Positions 1 to 9,782 of a stretch of 64,000 bases of DNA are shown piece by piece; positions within the stretch are counted from its first letter, which is position 1; every line of letters begins with the position of its first letter. The position numbers were made by a program, and so were the translations under genes. The DNA lies in assembly GCF_900105985.1 (NCBI RefSeq), contig NZ_FNUB01000005.1:806001-870000 (forward strand), in the 5' to 3' direction. The DNA comes from Tenacibaculum sp. MAR_2010_89 (GTDB lineage Bacteria; Bacteroidota; Bacteroidia; Flavobacteriales; Flavobacteriaceae). The notes below the pieces were generated by a model. It did no database searches, was not told the DNA's origin, and saw only the letters and a program-made list of their open reading frames with translations.

Positions 1-633
1 AACTATTAAATCTTTGGAAAGATATTTTTCATAGGTTTCATGACCTATACTATTTAAATTTATTTTTTTGTAATAAGGTATTGAATCTTTATCAATAAGT
101 GTTTCTATCCAAATTCCACCACCTCTATAAATTGAAAATAAGCGGTAATTCTGACTTGTAATTTTCCATTTTATATTCCCTGTATGATCTGATTCTGAAA
201 GAAAAATAGTATTATTTTTTAATTTCCTTTTAGGAGGGTATACAATAATCTTTTCTCCTTTTCTAAGGTTTAACTTTTTACCATTAGAGGTAAACACTAT
301 TTTTAAAACTCCAGAAGTTTCTAAAAGTTCATTATCAGTTGTAAGTGTTTGTATATTTCTATATAATATTTCATTAAAATCATATAATTCGATTAACTCT
401 AATTGAACTTTATCATTTTGTTTTAAGTTAAAGTAATCTCTCACGTATCTGATTTTTGTTCCATATTTACCTATAATTTCTTTAAATTCGATAGTATCTA
501 AATCAAAAAACTGAGATTTTTCTGTGATAAAATCAGCTAAATGATTCTTAGGTATAAATGGTTTTTGATTTTCTTTTTTACAACTAGTAACAAAAAAAGG
601 AAGAAGTAAAAATAAAAGGTAACGTAGTTTCAT
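1..633 (-). CDS. Putative lipoprotein, C-terminus beyond window edge
   Basis: Open reading frame on the minus strand from ATG at 633 with no stop before the left edge, so only the first 211 residues are visible. The N-terminus has a short charged start, a hydrophobic stretch and a lipobox-like TSC at residues 16-18, followed by KKEN, as in flavobacterial lipoproteins. The rest is polar with no motif I recognise. It should be exported and lipid-anchored. Function unknown. The start is convincing because the signal peptide begins at the first Met. It lies downstream of the phosphopantetheinyl transferase on the same strand, 52 bp away. Confidence 0.6.
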   Translation of the reverse strand, partial: MKLRYLLFLLLPFFVTSCKKENQKPFIPKNHLADFITEKSQFFDLDTIEFKEIIGKYGTKIRYVRDYFNLKQNDKVQLELIELYDFNEILYRNIQTLTTDNELLETSGVLKIVFTSNGKKLNLRKGEKIIVYPPKRKLKNNTIFLSESDHTGNIKWKITSQNYRLFSIYRGGGIWIETLIDKDSIPYYKKINLNSIGHETYEKYLSKDLIV

Positions 634-685
634 GGCAATTAGTTTTGATATTGTTTTCAATGGTTAATCAAAACCTATACCAAAA

Positions 686-1315
686 CTAATACGCATAAAC
701 ACAGGTGAAATCATCTATTTCTAAAAAATGAATATCATAATGTGAGGTTATACCTTCGTATAATATTTTACCAGTGGTTTGTTTATTACTGTTAAAAGGG
801 AAGTCTTCAATGTAAATGTTTTCCAAGAACAATAATTTTTTCTTCCCGTAAATTTTATATAAACTTTCTTTGGCCCCCCAAACAATGGTAAGTTTACTTA
901 CTAAAGCATCGTGATTGGCAATTGATTTGTATTCTTCAATTGGAGTAAACTTATGAGCAATTTTTACAATTTTATCTCTTCTTTTCTCAATATCAATACC
1001 AACAGGTTTTTCATCAGAAATAATAATACCAGAAAAAGTAAAAGAATGGGTAATTGAAATATGTTTTCCGTCTTTTAAATGCGGTTTTCCAAATTCATCA
1101 TAAATTAAATCATTATCTGTATATCCTACCTCTTTTAATAAGTGACGAATACTTAAAAAACCTCTTTGATGCAGTTCAGATTTCATTCCATTTAGTCTGT
1201 TAGCGCTTTTTTCGGTTAATTGAATTTCTTTTAACAAATCATTAAATGATTCTTCAATCTTCCAAATCAAGGCTTTAGTGCTATTACTAATTGTTACTAT
1301 TTTGTAAAGTGGCAT
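686..1315 (-). CDS. 4'-phosphopantetheinyl transferase superfamily protein
   Basis: 209 residues. It transfers the phosphopantetheine arm of CoA to a conserved Ser of acyl or peptidyl carrier proteins. The family signatures are visible: ISITHS at about 87-92 (substrate/CoA region), the Mg-binding GIDIE at 106-110, and WGAKESLYK at 146-154. Length and motif order fit the Sfp/EntD-like branch rather than the shorter AcpS. It is divergent from ahcY with about 60 bp between the starts, so the promoter regions overlap. It may serve fatty-acid synthesis or a carrier protein elsewhere; no PKS/NRPS genes are in the window. Confidence 0.9.
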   Translation of the reverse strand: MPLYKIVTISNSTKALIWKIEESFNDLLKEIQLTEKSANRLNGMKSELHQRGFLSIRHLLKEVGYTDNDLIYDEFGKPHLKDGKHISITHSFTFSGIIISDEKPVGIDIEKRRDKIVKIAHKFTPIEEYKSIANHDALVSKLTIVWGAKESLYKIYGKKKLLFLENIYIEDFPFNSNKQTTGKILYEGITSHYDIHFLEIDDFTCVYAY

Positions 1316-1334
1316 AATTTAAAAAGTTATTTTG

Positions 1335-1342
1335 TAACTTTG
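1335..1342 (+). promoter_or_regulatory. Bacteroidota -7 promoter element for ahcY
   Basis: TAACTTTG matches the flavobacterial -7 consensus TAnnTTTG and lies 35 bp before the ahcY ATG. I could not identify a convincing TTG -33 partner at standard spacing, so only the -7 box is claimed. Confidence 0.5.
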
Positions 1343-1376
1343 CAGTTCGAAAATTTGATAATAAATATACAAAAAT

Positions 1377-2693
1377 ATGAGCACAAATACCGCTGCATAC
1401 GTACCATACAAAGTTAAAGATATTTCTTTAGCAGATTGGGGAAGAAAAGAAATAGAATTGGCAGAAGCTGAAATGCCAGGTTTAATGAGCTTGCGTGAAG
1501 AGTATAAAGACGAGCAACCTTTAAAAGGGGCAAGAATTGCTGGTTGTTTACATATGACAATTCAAACTGCGGTTTTAATTGAAACATTACAAGCTTTAGG
1601 TGCTGAGGTAACTTGGAGTTCATGTAATATTTTTTCTACTCAAGATCAAGCTGCTGCTGCTATAGCTGCTGCTGGAACTCCAGTATATGCTTGGAAAGAT
1701 ATGACAGAAGAAGAGTTTGATTGGTGTATTGAGCAAACTTTATTTTTTGGAGAAGATAAAAAGCCATTAAACTTAATTTTAGATGATGGAGGTGATTTAA
1801 CTAATATGGTATTAGATAAGTATCCTGAGTTAGCTGCTGGAATTAATGGTTTATCAGAAGAAACTACTACTGGTGTTCACCGTTTATATGATAGAGTTAA
1901 AGCTGGAACATTACCTATGCCAGCGATTAACGTAAATGATTCAGTTACTAAATCAAAGTTTGATAACAAATACGGATGTAAAGAGTCTGCAGTTGATGCA
2001 ATTCGTAGAGCAACTGATATTATGTTAGCAGGTAAGCGTGTAGTTGTTTGTGGATATGGTGATGTAGGTAAAGGTACTGCTGCTTCATTTAAAGGAGCTG
2101 GAAGTATTGTTACTGTTACTGAAATTGATCCAATTTGTGCGTTACAAGCTGCAATGGACGGTTTTGAAGTAAAAAAATTAGAAACTGTTATTGGTAATGC
2201 TGATATTGTAATTACTACAACAGGTAACAAAGACATCGTTCAATCTCGTCATTTTGAAGCATTAAAAGACAAAGCCATCGTATGTAATATTGGGCATTTT
2301 GACAATGAAATTGATATGGCTTGGTTAAATGAAAACCATGGACATACTAAAGATACTATTAAGCCACAAGTTGATAAGTATAATGTAAACGGAAATGACA
2401 TTATTATTTTAGCTGAAGGTCGTTTAGTAAACTTAGGATGTGCTACTGGACACCCTAGTTTTGTAATGTCTAACTCATTTACTAACCAAACATTAGCTCA
2501 AATTGAATTATGGACTAATCGTGATGCTTATGAAAATGAAGTATATATGTTACCTAAGCATTTAGATGAGAAAGTAGCAAAATTACATTTAGCTAAAATT
2601 GGTGTAGAGTTAACTGAATTACGTGAAGATCAAGCTTCTTATATTGGTGTTACAGTTGAAGGTCCTTTTAAACCAGAACATTATAGATACTAA
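1377..2693 (+). CDS. ahcY: Adenosylhomocysteinase
   Basis: 438 residues, typical for bacterial S-adenosylhomocysteine hydrolase. It reversibly splits S-adenosylhomocysteine into adenosine and homocysteine, clearing the product inhibitor of methyltransferases. Visible are the substrate-domain DDGGD at about 136-140, the NAD-binding GYGDVGKG at 226-233, and the aromatic C-terminus ending HYRY that is characteristic of the family. Full length, cytosolic, monocistronic: it is followed by two hairpin terminators and a convergent gene. A -7 box precedes it. Confidence 0.97.
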   Translation: MSTNTAAYVPYKVKDISLADWGRKEIELAEAEMPGLMSLREEYKDEQPLKGARIAGCLHMTIQTAVLIETLQALGAEVTWSSCNIFSTQDQAAAAIAAAGTPVYAWKDMTEEEFDWCIEQTLFFGEDKKPLNLILDDGGDLTNMVLDKYPELAAGINGLSEETTTGVHRLYDRVKAGTLPMPAINVNDSVTKSKFDNKYGCKESAVDAIRRATDIMLAGKRVVVCGYGDVGKGTAASFKGAGSIVTVTEIDPICALQAAMDGFEVKKLETVIGNADIVITTTGNKDIVQSRHFEALKDKAIVCNIGHFDNEIDMAWLNENHGHTKDTIKPQVDKYNVNGNDIIILAEGRLVNLGCATGHPSFVMSNSFTNQTLAQIELWTNRDAYENEVYMLPKHLDEKVAKLHLAKIGVELTELREDQASYIGVTVEGPFKPEHYRY

Positions 2694-2718
2694 TTAATAA
2701 TTTATTTTATTAAATTAA

Positions 2719-2744
2719 AACCTCTCAATTTGAGAGGTTTTTTT
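2719..2744 (+). terminator. Terminator of ahcY
   Basis: Inverted repeat AACCTCTCA/TGAGAGGTT with a two-to-four-base loop, followed by a T run; 26 bp after the ahcY stop. Confidence 0.8.
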
Positions 2745-2768
2745 ATTGTGCTAATTCTTATGTAACTA

Positions 2769-2795
2769 AAAAACTCGCCAATGGGCGAGTTTTTG
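2769..2795. terminator. Second hairpin, likely terminator of the convergent TlpA-like gene
   Basis: ACTCGCC/GGGCGAGT stem flanked by A run on the left and T run on the right, so it can terminate on both strands between two convergent genes. Confidence 0.75.
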
Positions 2796-2816
2796 TATAT
2801 TAATTATTACTGTCTA

Positions 2817-3827
2817 TTACATTTTTAAAGACTCAAATAATTTAACTAATTCAGGACTAGAAGGTCTTGGAGCATTTGCATTCACAATATTTCCTTCTGG
2901 ATCAACTAAAATAAATCTTGGAATTCCAGAAATAGCATAGTCTTTTACAAATTTAGAATTCCAGTTATTATCAGCAAATAATTGAACTCCACCTAATTCT
3001 TTATCATTAACCATTTTTACCCAAGTATCATGGTCTTTTTGTTGATCGATAGAAACACTTACAAATTCAATGTTTTTATCATGAAATTTCTTTTCTACGG
3101 TCTTTAAATAAGGGATTTCTTGTTTACAAGGATTACACCAAGTTGCCCAAACATCTATATAAACGTATTTTCCTTTTAAATCATCTAAAGAAGTTTTTCC
3201 TCCTTTATGGTTTTCATACTCTGTAAATTTTGGAGAAACTAATCCTTTAGCTAAGGTTTCAGCCATGTATTTTTCTTGAGCATATCTACTGTCTAAATAC
3301 GGTTTAAGACCTGAAATGTTTTTTGTTTGATTCGCTGTAAAAGCAGAATCTAATGGTTTTGCTACAAGTCTTGAATTAAAACCATCTATATATGATTTTA
3401 TTTTAGCGTCAAATTCAGCTTTAGGTAATTTGAAAAGAGATTCATCCTTGAAAAACTCTTCTTGAGCTAAAGCAGTTTTTGCTATGAAATTACTCTCCCC
3501 AGCACCTTTACCAGTATAAGAAATGGTTTCATCAAATTGTTTAGCGTCTAATGTTAATTTTATATCATCACCATTTCTTAAAAATGTTGTAGCAAATTCT
3601 TTACCGTCAAAAACAGAATAAACTCCATTAACTACTTTCATAGTGTCTTTAAAAGCACCGTTTTCGTCAACTTTTATTACTCTTTTAAAGCCTGCTCGAT
3701 TTGCAACAACAATAGAGTCAGAATTTTTATTTGTTATTTTTCCTGAAAAAGTAACATAATCTTTCGCTTCTTGTTTACAAGAAACTATAGCAATAGAGGC
3801 AATTGCTAGGTAAATTAATTTTTTCAT
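2817..3827 (-). CDS. TlpA-like thiol-disulfide oxidoreductase lipoprotein
   Basis: 336 residues. Lipoprotein signal with VSC at residues 15-17. Residues about 20-120 look like DUF4369, a common partner of periplasmic thioredoxins in Bacteroidota. Residues about 205-336 are a TlpA/ResA thioredoxin fold with the active site WCNPC (Cys231 and Cys234) and a cis-Pro loop near GIPRFIL. It should act in the periplasm, reducing or exchanging disulfides. The specific client is unknown. It is a single gene bounded by terminators. Confidence 0.88.
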   Translation of the reverse strand: MKKLIYLAIASIAIVSCKQEAKDYVTFSGKITNKNSDSIVVANRAGFKRVIKVDENGAFKDTMKVVNGVYSVFDGKEFATTFLRNGDDIKLTLDAKQFDETISYTGKGAGESNFIAKTALAQEEFFKDESLFKLPKAEFDAKIKSYIDGFNSRLVAKPLDSAFTANQTKNISGLKPYLDSRYAQEKYMAETLAKGLVSPKFTEYENHKGGKTSLDDLKGKYVYIDVWATWCNPCKQEIPYLKTVEKKFHDKNIEFVSVSIDQQKDHDTWVKMVNDKELGGVQLFADNNWNSKFVKDYAISGIPRFILVDPEGNIVNANAPRPSSPELVKLFESLKM

Positions 3828-4013
3828 TTTAGTTTAATTTAAAATTAATAGTTTATAGTAGACGACTAAGGTAATAAATATTTAATGAACCATATAAACC
3901 TAAAAGAAGTACTAAGAAAAGTGATTTATATTAAAAAATAGTCAATTTTAGGTATTGATTTTCAGAGGCTATTATTTGAATTTTGTTGTATGAATAATCA
4001 AAACCAAATAATC

Positions 4014-4607
4014 ATGAAAAAACTTATTTTATCGTTAGTGTTAGTTTTAGCACTAAGTTGTACAAAAAATGAGGAATTAGCTTTAACAAGTAATTCTAAA
4101 ACTGAAAACGAAGTTGTTTTTAAAAAAGATGAAGCTACTAATCTTAATGGTTGGGGTTATATAAAAATTAAAGATAAAATAGCTAAAGAAGAAGTTACTT
4201 TATGGATGACACTTAATCAGTATAATTGGTTAAGAAGAAGTTCAAGAAATCAACTTAACTTTATTAAGTATAAAGGGAAATCTATTTATTATACAAATTC
4301 TAAAGAGTTGAATTTTACAGGTGATTATCCTATAAGCCCTTTTCCTTTTGATCCTTCTGTCCCTCCAATTCCTGCTGTGTTTGATAATTGTTTACCAAAT
4401 TCATTTGAATTGAATAATACTACCTATCCAGGGAACTGTGCGTCAAAAAAACAAGCTTTTTGTGATCATCAACAAGAAATTGCAAATTCAAACTGTGAAA
4501 TACGATTGTTTCAAAAAATATGTTGTGGAAATACAAATGTAGGTCCCTTAGTCTTTTTCCCAGATGAGCCTTGTGTCCAAATTCCATCATTAACAATGAA
4601 TAACTAA
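4014..4607 (+). CDS. Hypothetical Cys-containing lipoprotein
   Basis: 197 residues from the ATG at 4014. An ATG at 3990 would add eight polar residues before the signal peptide, so 4014 is preferred: it starts MKKLILSLVL and reaches an LSC lipobox at residues 14-16. The mature part has a Pro-rich stretch and seven further cysteines in its last 75 residues, including CC. No family recognised. The cysteines suggest a disulfide-stabilised surface protein. Its own terminator follows immediately. Confidence 0.7.
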   Translation: MKKLILSLVLVLALSCTKNEELALTSNSKTENEVVFKKDEATNLNGWGYIKIKDKIAKEEVTLWMTLNQYNWLRRSSRNQLNFIKYKGKSIYYTNSKELNFTGDYPISPFPFDPSVPPIPAVFDNCLPNSFELNNTTYPGNCASKKQAFCDHQQEIANSNCEIRLFQKICCGNTNVGPLVFFPDEPCVQIPSLTMNN

Positions 4608-4612
4608 TGAAT

Positions 4613-4648
4613 AAAAGCTATCGGATGAATTTTTATTCGATAGCTTTT
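4613..4648 (+). terminator. Terminator after the Cys-containing lipoprotein gene
   Basis: AAAAGCTATCG/CGATAGCTTTT stem of 11 bp with an AT-rich loop. Confidence 0.8.
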
Positions 4649-4667
4649 AAAATTTAAGTTTACTTGT

Positions 4668-5414
4668 TTAATAATAGCATAAGTATTTTATTAGATTGTA
4701 ATTTGACTGGATTTTTAATTTCCTTTTTATGCTTCTCCAATGTGTTCTTGTTGTGTAAATTGAAATATACAATGAGTCTGAAATTGTATTTAAAGATTCA
4801 CCATGTATATATTTAAATAAAACTTCCTTTTCTCTTTTTGTAAGCGAAAGGAATTTTAAATAGTTTTTTTGTTTAAATTTTTCTACTTCTATAATACTCT
4901 TTAGAGATTTTAAAAGATTAGAAGTTTCTGAATTTGTTTTAAATTTTAACACCACATTACCTTGTTCGTCTATTCCGTTAAATGAAATATAAGGTTCAAC
5001 GTTGTCCTCAAGGGTGTTAAATGTATTGGAAGATATCCATTCCATGGCTAAAGATTTGTTTGGAAAATGTTTTGGAGAATCTATTTTTGTTCCTTTAAAA
5101 CTATCTAATACACTTAAATGAGAGAATATATTTTCACTCACTACAAAAGCTAGTTTTTTGTTGCCAGCTTTAACACAAGGGACTATTACATTTTTTTCTG
5201 TCCATTTTTTTGTTTCTAAGTCTATCATAAATTTAAAATTTTCATGCAACCAAAGAGCTTTTGAAGGAGAATATTCTATGTATTTATGAACAAATTTTAG
5301 CATTTCACCTTTAAAAATAATTTTTGTGTTTGGAGATGTTTTCCATGTTTGAATGAATAAATCATTTGGTTGGTCGAAAAAAACTTCTAAATAAGTTGTT
5401 TCATGTACTACCAT
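4668..5414 (-). CDS. LuxR-type HTH transcriptional regulator
   Basis: 248 residues. The C-terminal ~60 residues carry a LuxR/GerE helix-turn-helix: LTKREKEVL, then GESLNTISDSLYIS and a second helix with RTHWRSIKRKL. The N-terminal ~170 residues are an unrecognised sensory region, perhaps PAS-like, with no receiver Asp. It should bind DNA. Targets are unknown. It is within 5 kb of the secreted-peptide array, so a regulatory link is possible but not shown. Confidence 0.8.
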   Translation of the reverse strand: MVVHETTYLEVFFDQPNDLFIQTWKTSPNTKIIFKGEMLKFVHKYIEYSPSKALWLHENFKFMIDLETKKWTEKNVIVPCVKAGNKKLAFVVSENIFSHLSVLDSFKGTKIDSPKHFPNKSLAMEWISSNTFNTLEDNVEPYISFNGIDEQGNVVLKFKTNSETSNLLKSLKSIIEVEKFKQKNYLKFLSLTKREKEVLFKYIHGESLNTISDSLYISIYTTRTHWRSIKRKLKIQSNYNLIKYLCYY

Positions 5415-5485
5415 AATTTTGTTAAGTTATAATTAATATGACATTATAATATAGCCTAACAATAAGTATTGTTTATTTGTATTTA

Positions 5486-7021
5486 TTACCCTAACCAACC
5501 TTCTCTATCTAAGCTTCTATATTGAATGGCTTCAGCAATATGGTTTGAGTCTATACTATTAGCAGCATCTAAATCAGCAATAGTACGAGATACTTTTAAA
5601 ATTCTATCATAAGCACGAGCAGAAAGGTTTAGTTTTTCCATAGCAGTTTTAAGAAGTTGTTTGCTTTCTTCAGATAGTTTACAAAATTCTCGAATTTGTT
5701 TTACATTCATTTGAGCATTGTAATGAATGTTTTCGAAATTGTTAAACCTCGTAGATTGTTTTTCACGAGCTTTAGTAACTCGTTCTCTTATACTTTTACT
5801 ATTCTCTCCTTTTCTGTCATCTGATAGTTTGTCAAAAGGAACTGGAGTTACTTCAATATGAATATCTATTCGATCTAATAAGGGACCAGAAACTTTGCTT
5901 AAATATCGTTGCATTTCTGCTGGTGATGAAGTAACTGGAGCATTTGGATCATTAAAATACCCTGAAGGACTAGGGTTCATGCTTGCAACTAACATAAAAC
6001 TACTAGGATAGGTAACTGTAAATTTTGCTCTTGAAATCGTCACTTCTCTGTCTTCCAAAGGTTGCCGCATAACTTCTAAAACGTCTCTTTTAAATTCTGG
6101 AAGTTCATCTAAGAACAACACACCATTATGAGAAAGTGAAATTTCTCCTGGCCTAGGATATTGACCACCACCAACTAAGGCAACATTTGAAATAGTATGA
6201 TGAGGACTTCTAAAAGGCCGGTTATAAAGTAACCCTTCATTTTTGGTTTTACCAACAACAGAATGAATTTTTGTAGTTTCTAATGCTTCATGTAAAGTCA
6301 TTGGAGGTAAAATGGATGGCAATCTCTTTGCTAACATTGTTTTTCCTGATCCAGGAGGGCCAATTAAAATGATATTATGTCCGCCAGCTGCAGCAATTTC
6401 CATACAACGTTTTATACTTTCTTGACCTTTAACATCAGAAAAATCAAATTCAGGAAAATCAATATGTTTATAGAATTCAGCTCTTGTATCAACAATAGTT
6501 GGTTCAATTTTTTTATCATTATTAAAATGATTGATAACCTCTAAAATATTGTCAACTCCTAAGATTTCTAAATTATCTACAATTGCAGCTTCTTTTGCAT
6601 TTTCTTTTGGAAGAATTAAATATTTAAAGCCTTCTTCTCTTGCTTTTATCGCAATAGGTAATGCACCTTTTATAGGTTGTAAGCTTCCATCTAATGAAAG
6701 TTCACCCATTATAACGTATTGGTCAATTTTTTCAGATTTTATTTGATTAGATGAAGCAAGAATTCCTATAGCAAGAGTTAAATCGTACGATGCTCCTTCT
6801 TTACGTATATCAGCAGGAGCCATGTTTATAATAATTTTTTTACCTGGAAGTTTGTAACCGTTGTTATTTAAAGCTGCTGAAATTCGATAAGAACTTTCTC
6901 TAACAGCGTTATCAGGTAAGCCTACTAAATGATATCCTATACCTTTGTCAATATTTACTTCAACCGTGATTGTAGTTGCTTCAATGCCAAATACGGCAGA
7001 TCCATAGATTTTTACTAGCAT
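5486..7021 (-). CDS. YifB/ComM-family Mg-chelatase-like AAA ATPase
   Basis: 511 residues, the usual length. The N-terminal ~170 residues are the Lon-protease-like fold. The Mg-chelatase AAA domain follows with Walker A GPPGSGKT at 221-228 and a Walker B VLFLDE near 302. The C-terminal ~95 residues are the Mg-chelatase C-terminal helical domain (SARAYDRILKVSRTIADL). The best-studied relative, ComM, is a helicase that promotes branch migration in natural transformation; that role here is inferred from family. Confidence 0.92.
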   Translation of the reverse strand: MLVKIYGSAVFGIEATTITVEVNIDKGIGYHLVGLPDNAVRESSYRISAALNNNGYKLPGKKIIINMAPADIRKEGASYDLTLAIGILASSNQIKSEKIDQYVIMGELSLDGSLQPIKGALPIAIKAREEGFKYLILPKENAKEAAIVDNLEILGVDNILEVINHFNNDKKIEPTIVDTRAEFYKHIDFPEFDFSDVKGQESIKRCMEIAAAGGHNIILIGPPGSGKTMLAKRLPSILPPMTLHEALETTKIHSVVGKTKNEGLLYNRPFRSPHHTISNVALVGGGQYPRPGEISLSHNGVLFLDELPEFKRDVLEVMRQPLEDREVTISRAKFTVTYPSSFMLVASMNPSPSGYFNDPNAPVTSSPAEMQRYLSKVSGPLLDRIDIHIEVTPVPFDKLSDDRKGENSKSIRERVTKAREKQSTRFNNFENIHYNAQMNVKQIREFCKLSEESKQLLKTAMEKLNLSARAYDRILKVSRTIADLDAANSIDSNHIAEAIQYRSLDREGWLG

Positions 7022-7348
7022 TTTTTTCTTTTTTTGTTAAAGATATATTTTTTTAAACAAGTTTTAACTTCTTATTAGGTTAAAAAAGAGGTGATTGATA
7101 TAATTTTTTTAACTTTAAAAAGTTAAATAATATGTAATAGCCTTATTGCTTTTTGAATTAATCAGTAATATCTCTAACTTTACAAACCTTCTTTCTTTTT
7201 TTGATAACTTATTTAAAAAGATATTAAGGTTCGGTTATATCTTATTTTTAAGTTTCATTTCAAGAAACTATAACTTCCTATAAGTAGAGATTACTCTCTA
7301 TTATCTAGGTTTACAATTGCTATTGTACTTATTTTAAATTTTTATTTT
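7022..7348. other. 327-bp A+T-rich divergent intergenic region
   Basis: Lies between the divergent YifB and response-regulator genes. It has a near-consensus -7 box, TAACTTTA, at 7175-7182 that could drive the response regulator with a ~160-nt leader. No ORF, repeat or stable hairpin that I would call. Confidence 0.4.
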
Positions 7349-8035
7349 ATGAGAAAAGAAAAATTGACTATTCTAATAGTTAATGATTACCCATTAATGT
7401 GTGAGGCATATAAAAGGGCATTCATTAATGTGAGTAATTATAATGATAATCAATATGATTTTGATTTTATTACGATCCACAACTGCGATGATGCATGTGA
7501 AATCATAAAAACATTTTATGATAGGGAGGAAAAAATTGATTTAGTCTTTCTAGATTTAAAGCTATTTCCGTCTAATAATAAAAAGATAATATCAGGAGAA
7601 GATTTAGGAATCTTAATAAGAGATATGTTTCCAAGTTGTAAAGTGATTTTATCTACTACTAATGATAATAAATATAGAATTCATAGTGTTTTTAGGAGTA
7701 TAAATCCTGAAGGTTTTTTAATAAAGAGTGATATTACATTTAAAGAGTTGGTGAAAGCTATTAATGAAGTAGTAAGTGATCCTCCTTTTTATAGTAAAAC
7801 AGTTTTAAAATTATTAAGAAAGAAAGTTTCAACTGACTTTTTGTTAGACGATGTTGATAGGAAAATATTGTATGAGTTATCTATCGGAGCAAAAGTAAAA
7901 GATATGCTTGGGTATATTCCTTTATCAATAGCAGCTATCGAAAAAAGAAAGAGACATTTAAAAAAGATATTCAATGTGAAAGAAAAAGGACATAGAGAAT
8001 TGATATTGAAAGCCAAAGAAAATGGCTTTATTTAA
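7349..8035 (+). CDS. Response regulator, receiver plus LuxR-type HTH
   Basis: 228 residues. Residues 5-130 form a receiver domain: N-terminal acidic residue in VNDYP, phospho-acceptor Asp69 in DLVFLDLKL, and a conserved Lys in FLIKSD. Residues about 165-228 resemble a LuxR/GerE HTH that has drifted (DRKILYELSIGAKVKDM, then IAAIEKRKRHLKKIF). No histidine kinase is adjacent. It is 118 bp upstream of, and co-directional with, the disulfide-forming fusion of the peptide locus, making it the best candidate regulator of that locus. Confidence 0.82.
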   Translation: MRKEKLTILIVNDYPLMCEAYKRAFINVSNYNDNQYDFDFITIHNCDDACEIIKTFYDREEKIDLVFLDLKLFPSNNKKIISGEDLGILIRDMFPSCKVILSTTNDNKYRIHSVFRSINPEGFLIKSDITFKELVKAINEVVSDPPFYSKTVLKLLRKKVSTDFLLDDVDRKILYELSIGAKVKDMLGYIPLSIAAIEKRKRHLKKIFNVKEKGHRELILKAKENGFI

Positions 8036-8153
8036 TCTGAATAATTGAAAGTAATGTTTATCCTTACTTTTTTTATCAAAAAAAAATCAAGTTTATATTT
8101 TTTTAAAGATAAATTTGATAATAATCTTAAAAATAGCTTAAAAAACTACCGTT

Positions 8154-9743
8154 TTGAAAAATTCATTAAGTTCCTTAGTAGAGCAATTACTTAGAAAAAA
8201 TAAAATCTCTTTTGATAAAGAAGAGTTAAGATTTCAAATACAGAGTCATCCATCGTATCCTAGTTTACACGCTATAACAGGAGTGTTAGATCATTTTAAT
8301 ATAGAAAATGTAGCAGCAGATGTTCCTGTTAACTCAGAAACACTAGAGCAATTACCTTCTTGTTATATCGTACAAGTAAATGATAGTACTGGACAGAACT
8401 TAACTGTAGTTGAAAAAAAGAAAAGTGATTATATTTTATATACCACAGAAGGCAAAAAAGAAAAGATATCAGAAGAAGAGTTTTTAAAGAAGTTTACAGG
8501 GATTATAGTAGCTGTTGAGAAAACAGATACAATACAAACTAGTAAAAAAACTAGTAAGATTCCTCAATATGTAGGTTTTGGAATCATAAGTATGTTAGCA
8601 GTTTTCTTAGTGTTAAAAACAACTGGTTCAGTTTTTAGTATTTCTCATTTATTGCTATCTATAGTAGGAATTGTGGTTAGTGTAGCTATCTTAAAACAAG
8701 AATTAGGCTTGCAAACTTCTATTGGCGATGCTTTTTGTTCTGGAGCAGATGATAAAAAAGATTGTGATGCAGTTCTTACTTCAAAAGGCGCAGAAATAAT
8801 AAAAGGGTATAAACTAAGCGACTTCAGTATTTTATATTTTTCAACATTAACCCTTTTAACCTTTTTAGAAATAGCCACACCAGCTGTTTCTTATACATTA
8901 AGTTTAGTAGCAGTTCCAATAACATTATATTCAATTTATTATCAATATGCAGTAGTAAAAAAGTGGTGTTTATTGTGTTTGAGTATTGTTGGTTTATTAT
9001 GGGTACAAGCATTAATTCCTATACTAACAAATACTTATATTTCTAGCTTTGTACCTAGTGATTATGTTGTTTTAGCAATTATAGGAACAAGTACATGGTT
9101 GGGATGGAGTTATGTAAAACCTCTTATCTCTGAAGTAACAGAATTACGAAAAGAAAAAATAGAAGGAGTTAAATTTAAAAGAAACTACACTTTGTTTGAA
9201 GGTATGCTAAATAAATCCCCTCAAATAAATACAACATTTGATAAAAACCAAGAGATTGTTTTTGGAAATCCAACCTCAAATTTAGAAATAGTTGTTGTAA
9301 CCAATCCTTTTTGTGGTCATTGTAAACCAGTTCATAAACAAGTAGATGAGATTTTACATAAATATAATGATTCGGTTAAAATAAGAATACGTTTTAATAT
9401 AAACACTGAAGATAAAAGTGGTAATGCAGTAAAAGTAACTAGTCGATTATTAGAGCTCTATAACAACAATAAACAAAAAGAATGTTTAGAAGCTATGAGT
9501 GAGATTTATGAAGAAGGGAATGTTGATTTATGGTTAAAGAAATGGGGAGCGACTAATAATAGCGACTACTTTTTATCTGAATTAGAAAGAGAAAAAGAAT
9601 GGTGTAAAAACAATGCTATTAATTTCACTCCAGAAATTTTAATAAATGGAAGGTCATTTCCAAAAGAATACAATAGATCAGATTTAATTTTCTTCATCGA
9701 AGAACTAGAAGAAAATAGTCAAATTACAATAAGTAAAGTATAA
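8154..9743 (+). CDS. C39-like domain / VKOR / thioredoxin fusion (disulfide-forming)
   Basis: 529 residues from a TTG start; no in-frame ATG fits the N-terminus. Residues 1-125 resemble the C39 peptidase fold of GG-leader exporters (HPSYPSLHAITGVL region) but lack the N-terminal catalytic Cys motif. Residues 135-325 are a vitamin K epoxide reductase-like membrane domain with about five helices, a loop pair Cys195/Cys204 and the CxxC Cys272/Cys275. Residues 350-529 are a thioredoxin/DsbA-like domain with CGHC at 387-390. Expected role: oxidise cysteines of exported substrates and pass electrons to quinone. The degenerate C39 domain probably docks the shared leaders of the adjacent peptides. 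It heads the peptide locus. Confidence 0.88.
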   Translation: MKNSLSSLVEQLLRKNKISFDKEELRFQIQSHPSYPSLHAITGVLDHFNIENVAADVPVNSETLEQLPSCYIVQVNDSTGQNLTVVEKKKSDYILYTTEGKKEKISEEEFLKKFTGIIVAVEKTDTIQTSKKTSKIPQYVGFGIISMLAVFLVLKTTGSVFSISHLLLSIVGIVVSVAILKQELGLQTSIGDAFCSGADDKKDCDAVLTSKGAEIIKGYKLSDFSILYFSTLTLLTFLEIATPAVSYTLSLVAVPITLYSIYYQYAVVKKWCLLCLSIVGLLWVQALIPILTNTYISSFVPSDYVVLAIIGTSTWLGWSYVKPLISEVTELRKEKIEGVKFKRNYTLFEGMLNKSPQINTTFDKNQEIVFGNPTSNLEIVVVTNPFCGHCKPVHKQVDEILHKYNDSVKIRIRFNINTEDKSGNAVKVTSRLLELYNNNKQKECLEAMSEIYEEGNVDLWLKKWGATNNSDYFLSELEREKEWCKNNAINFTPEILINGRSFPKEYNRSDLIFFIEELEENSQITISKV

Positions 9744-9748
9744 AAAGA

Positions 9749-9770
9749 CAAAGCCCTAAAAAGGGCTTTG
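9749..9770 (+). terminator. Terminator-like hairpin after the VKOR fusion gene
   Basis: CAAAGCCCT/AGGGCTTTG, 9-bp stem with a 4-base AAAA loop. The T tract is weak, so termination may be partial. Confidence 0.6.
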
Positions 9771-9782
9771 AATTTGAAACAT

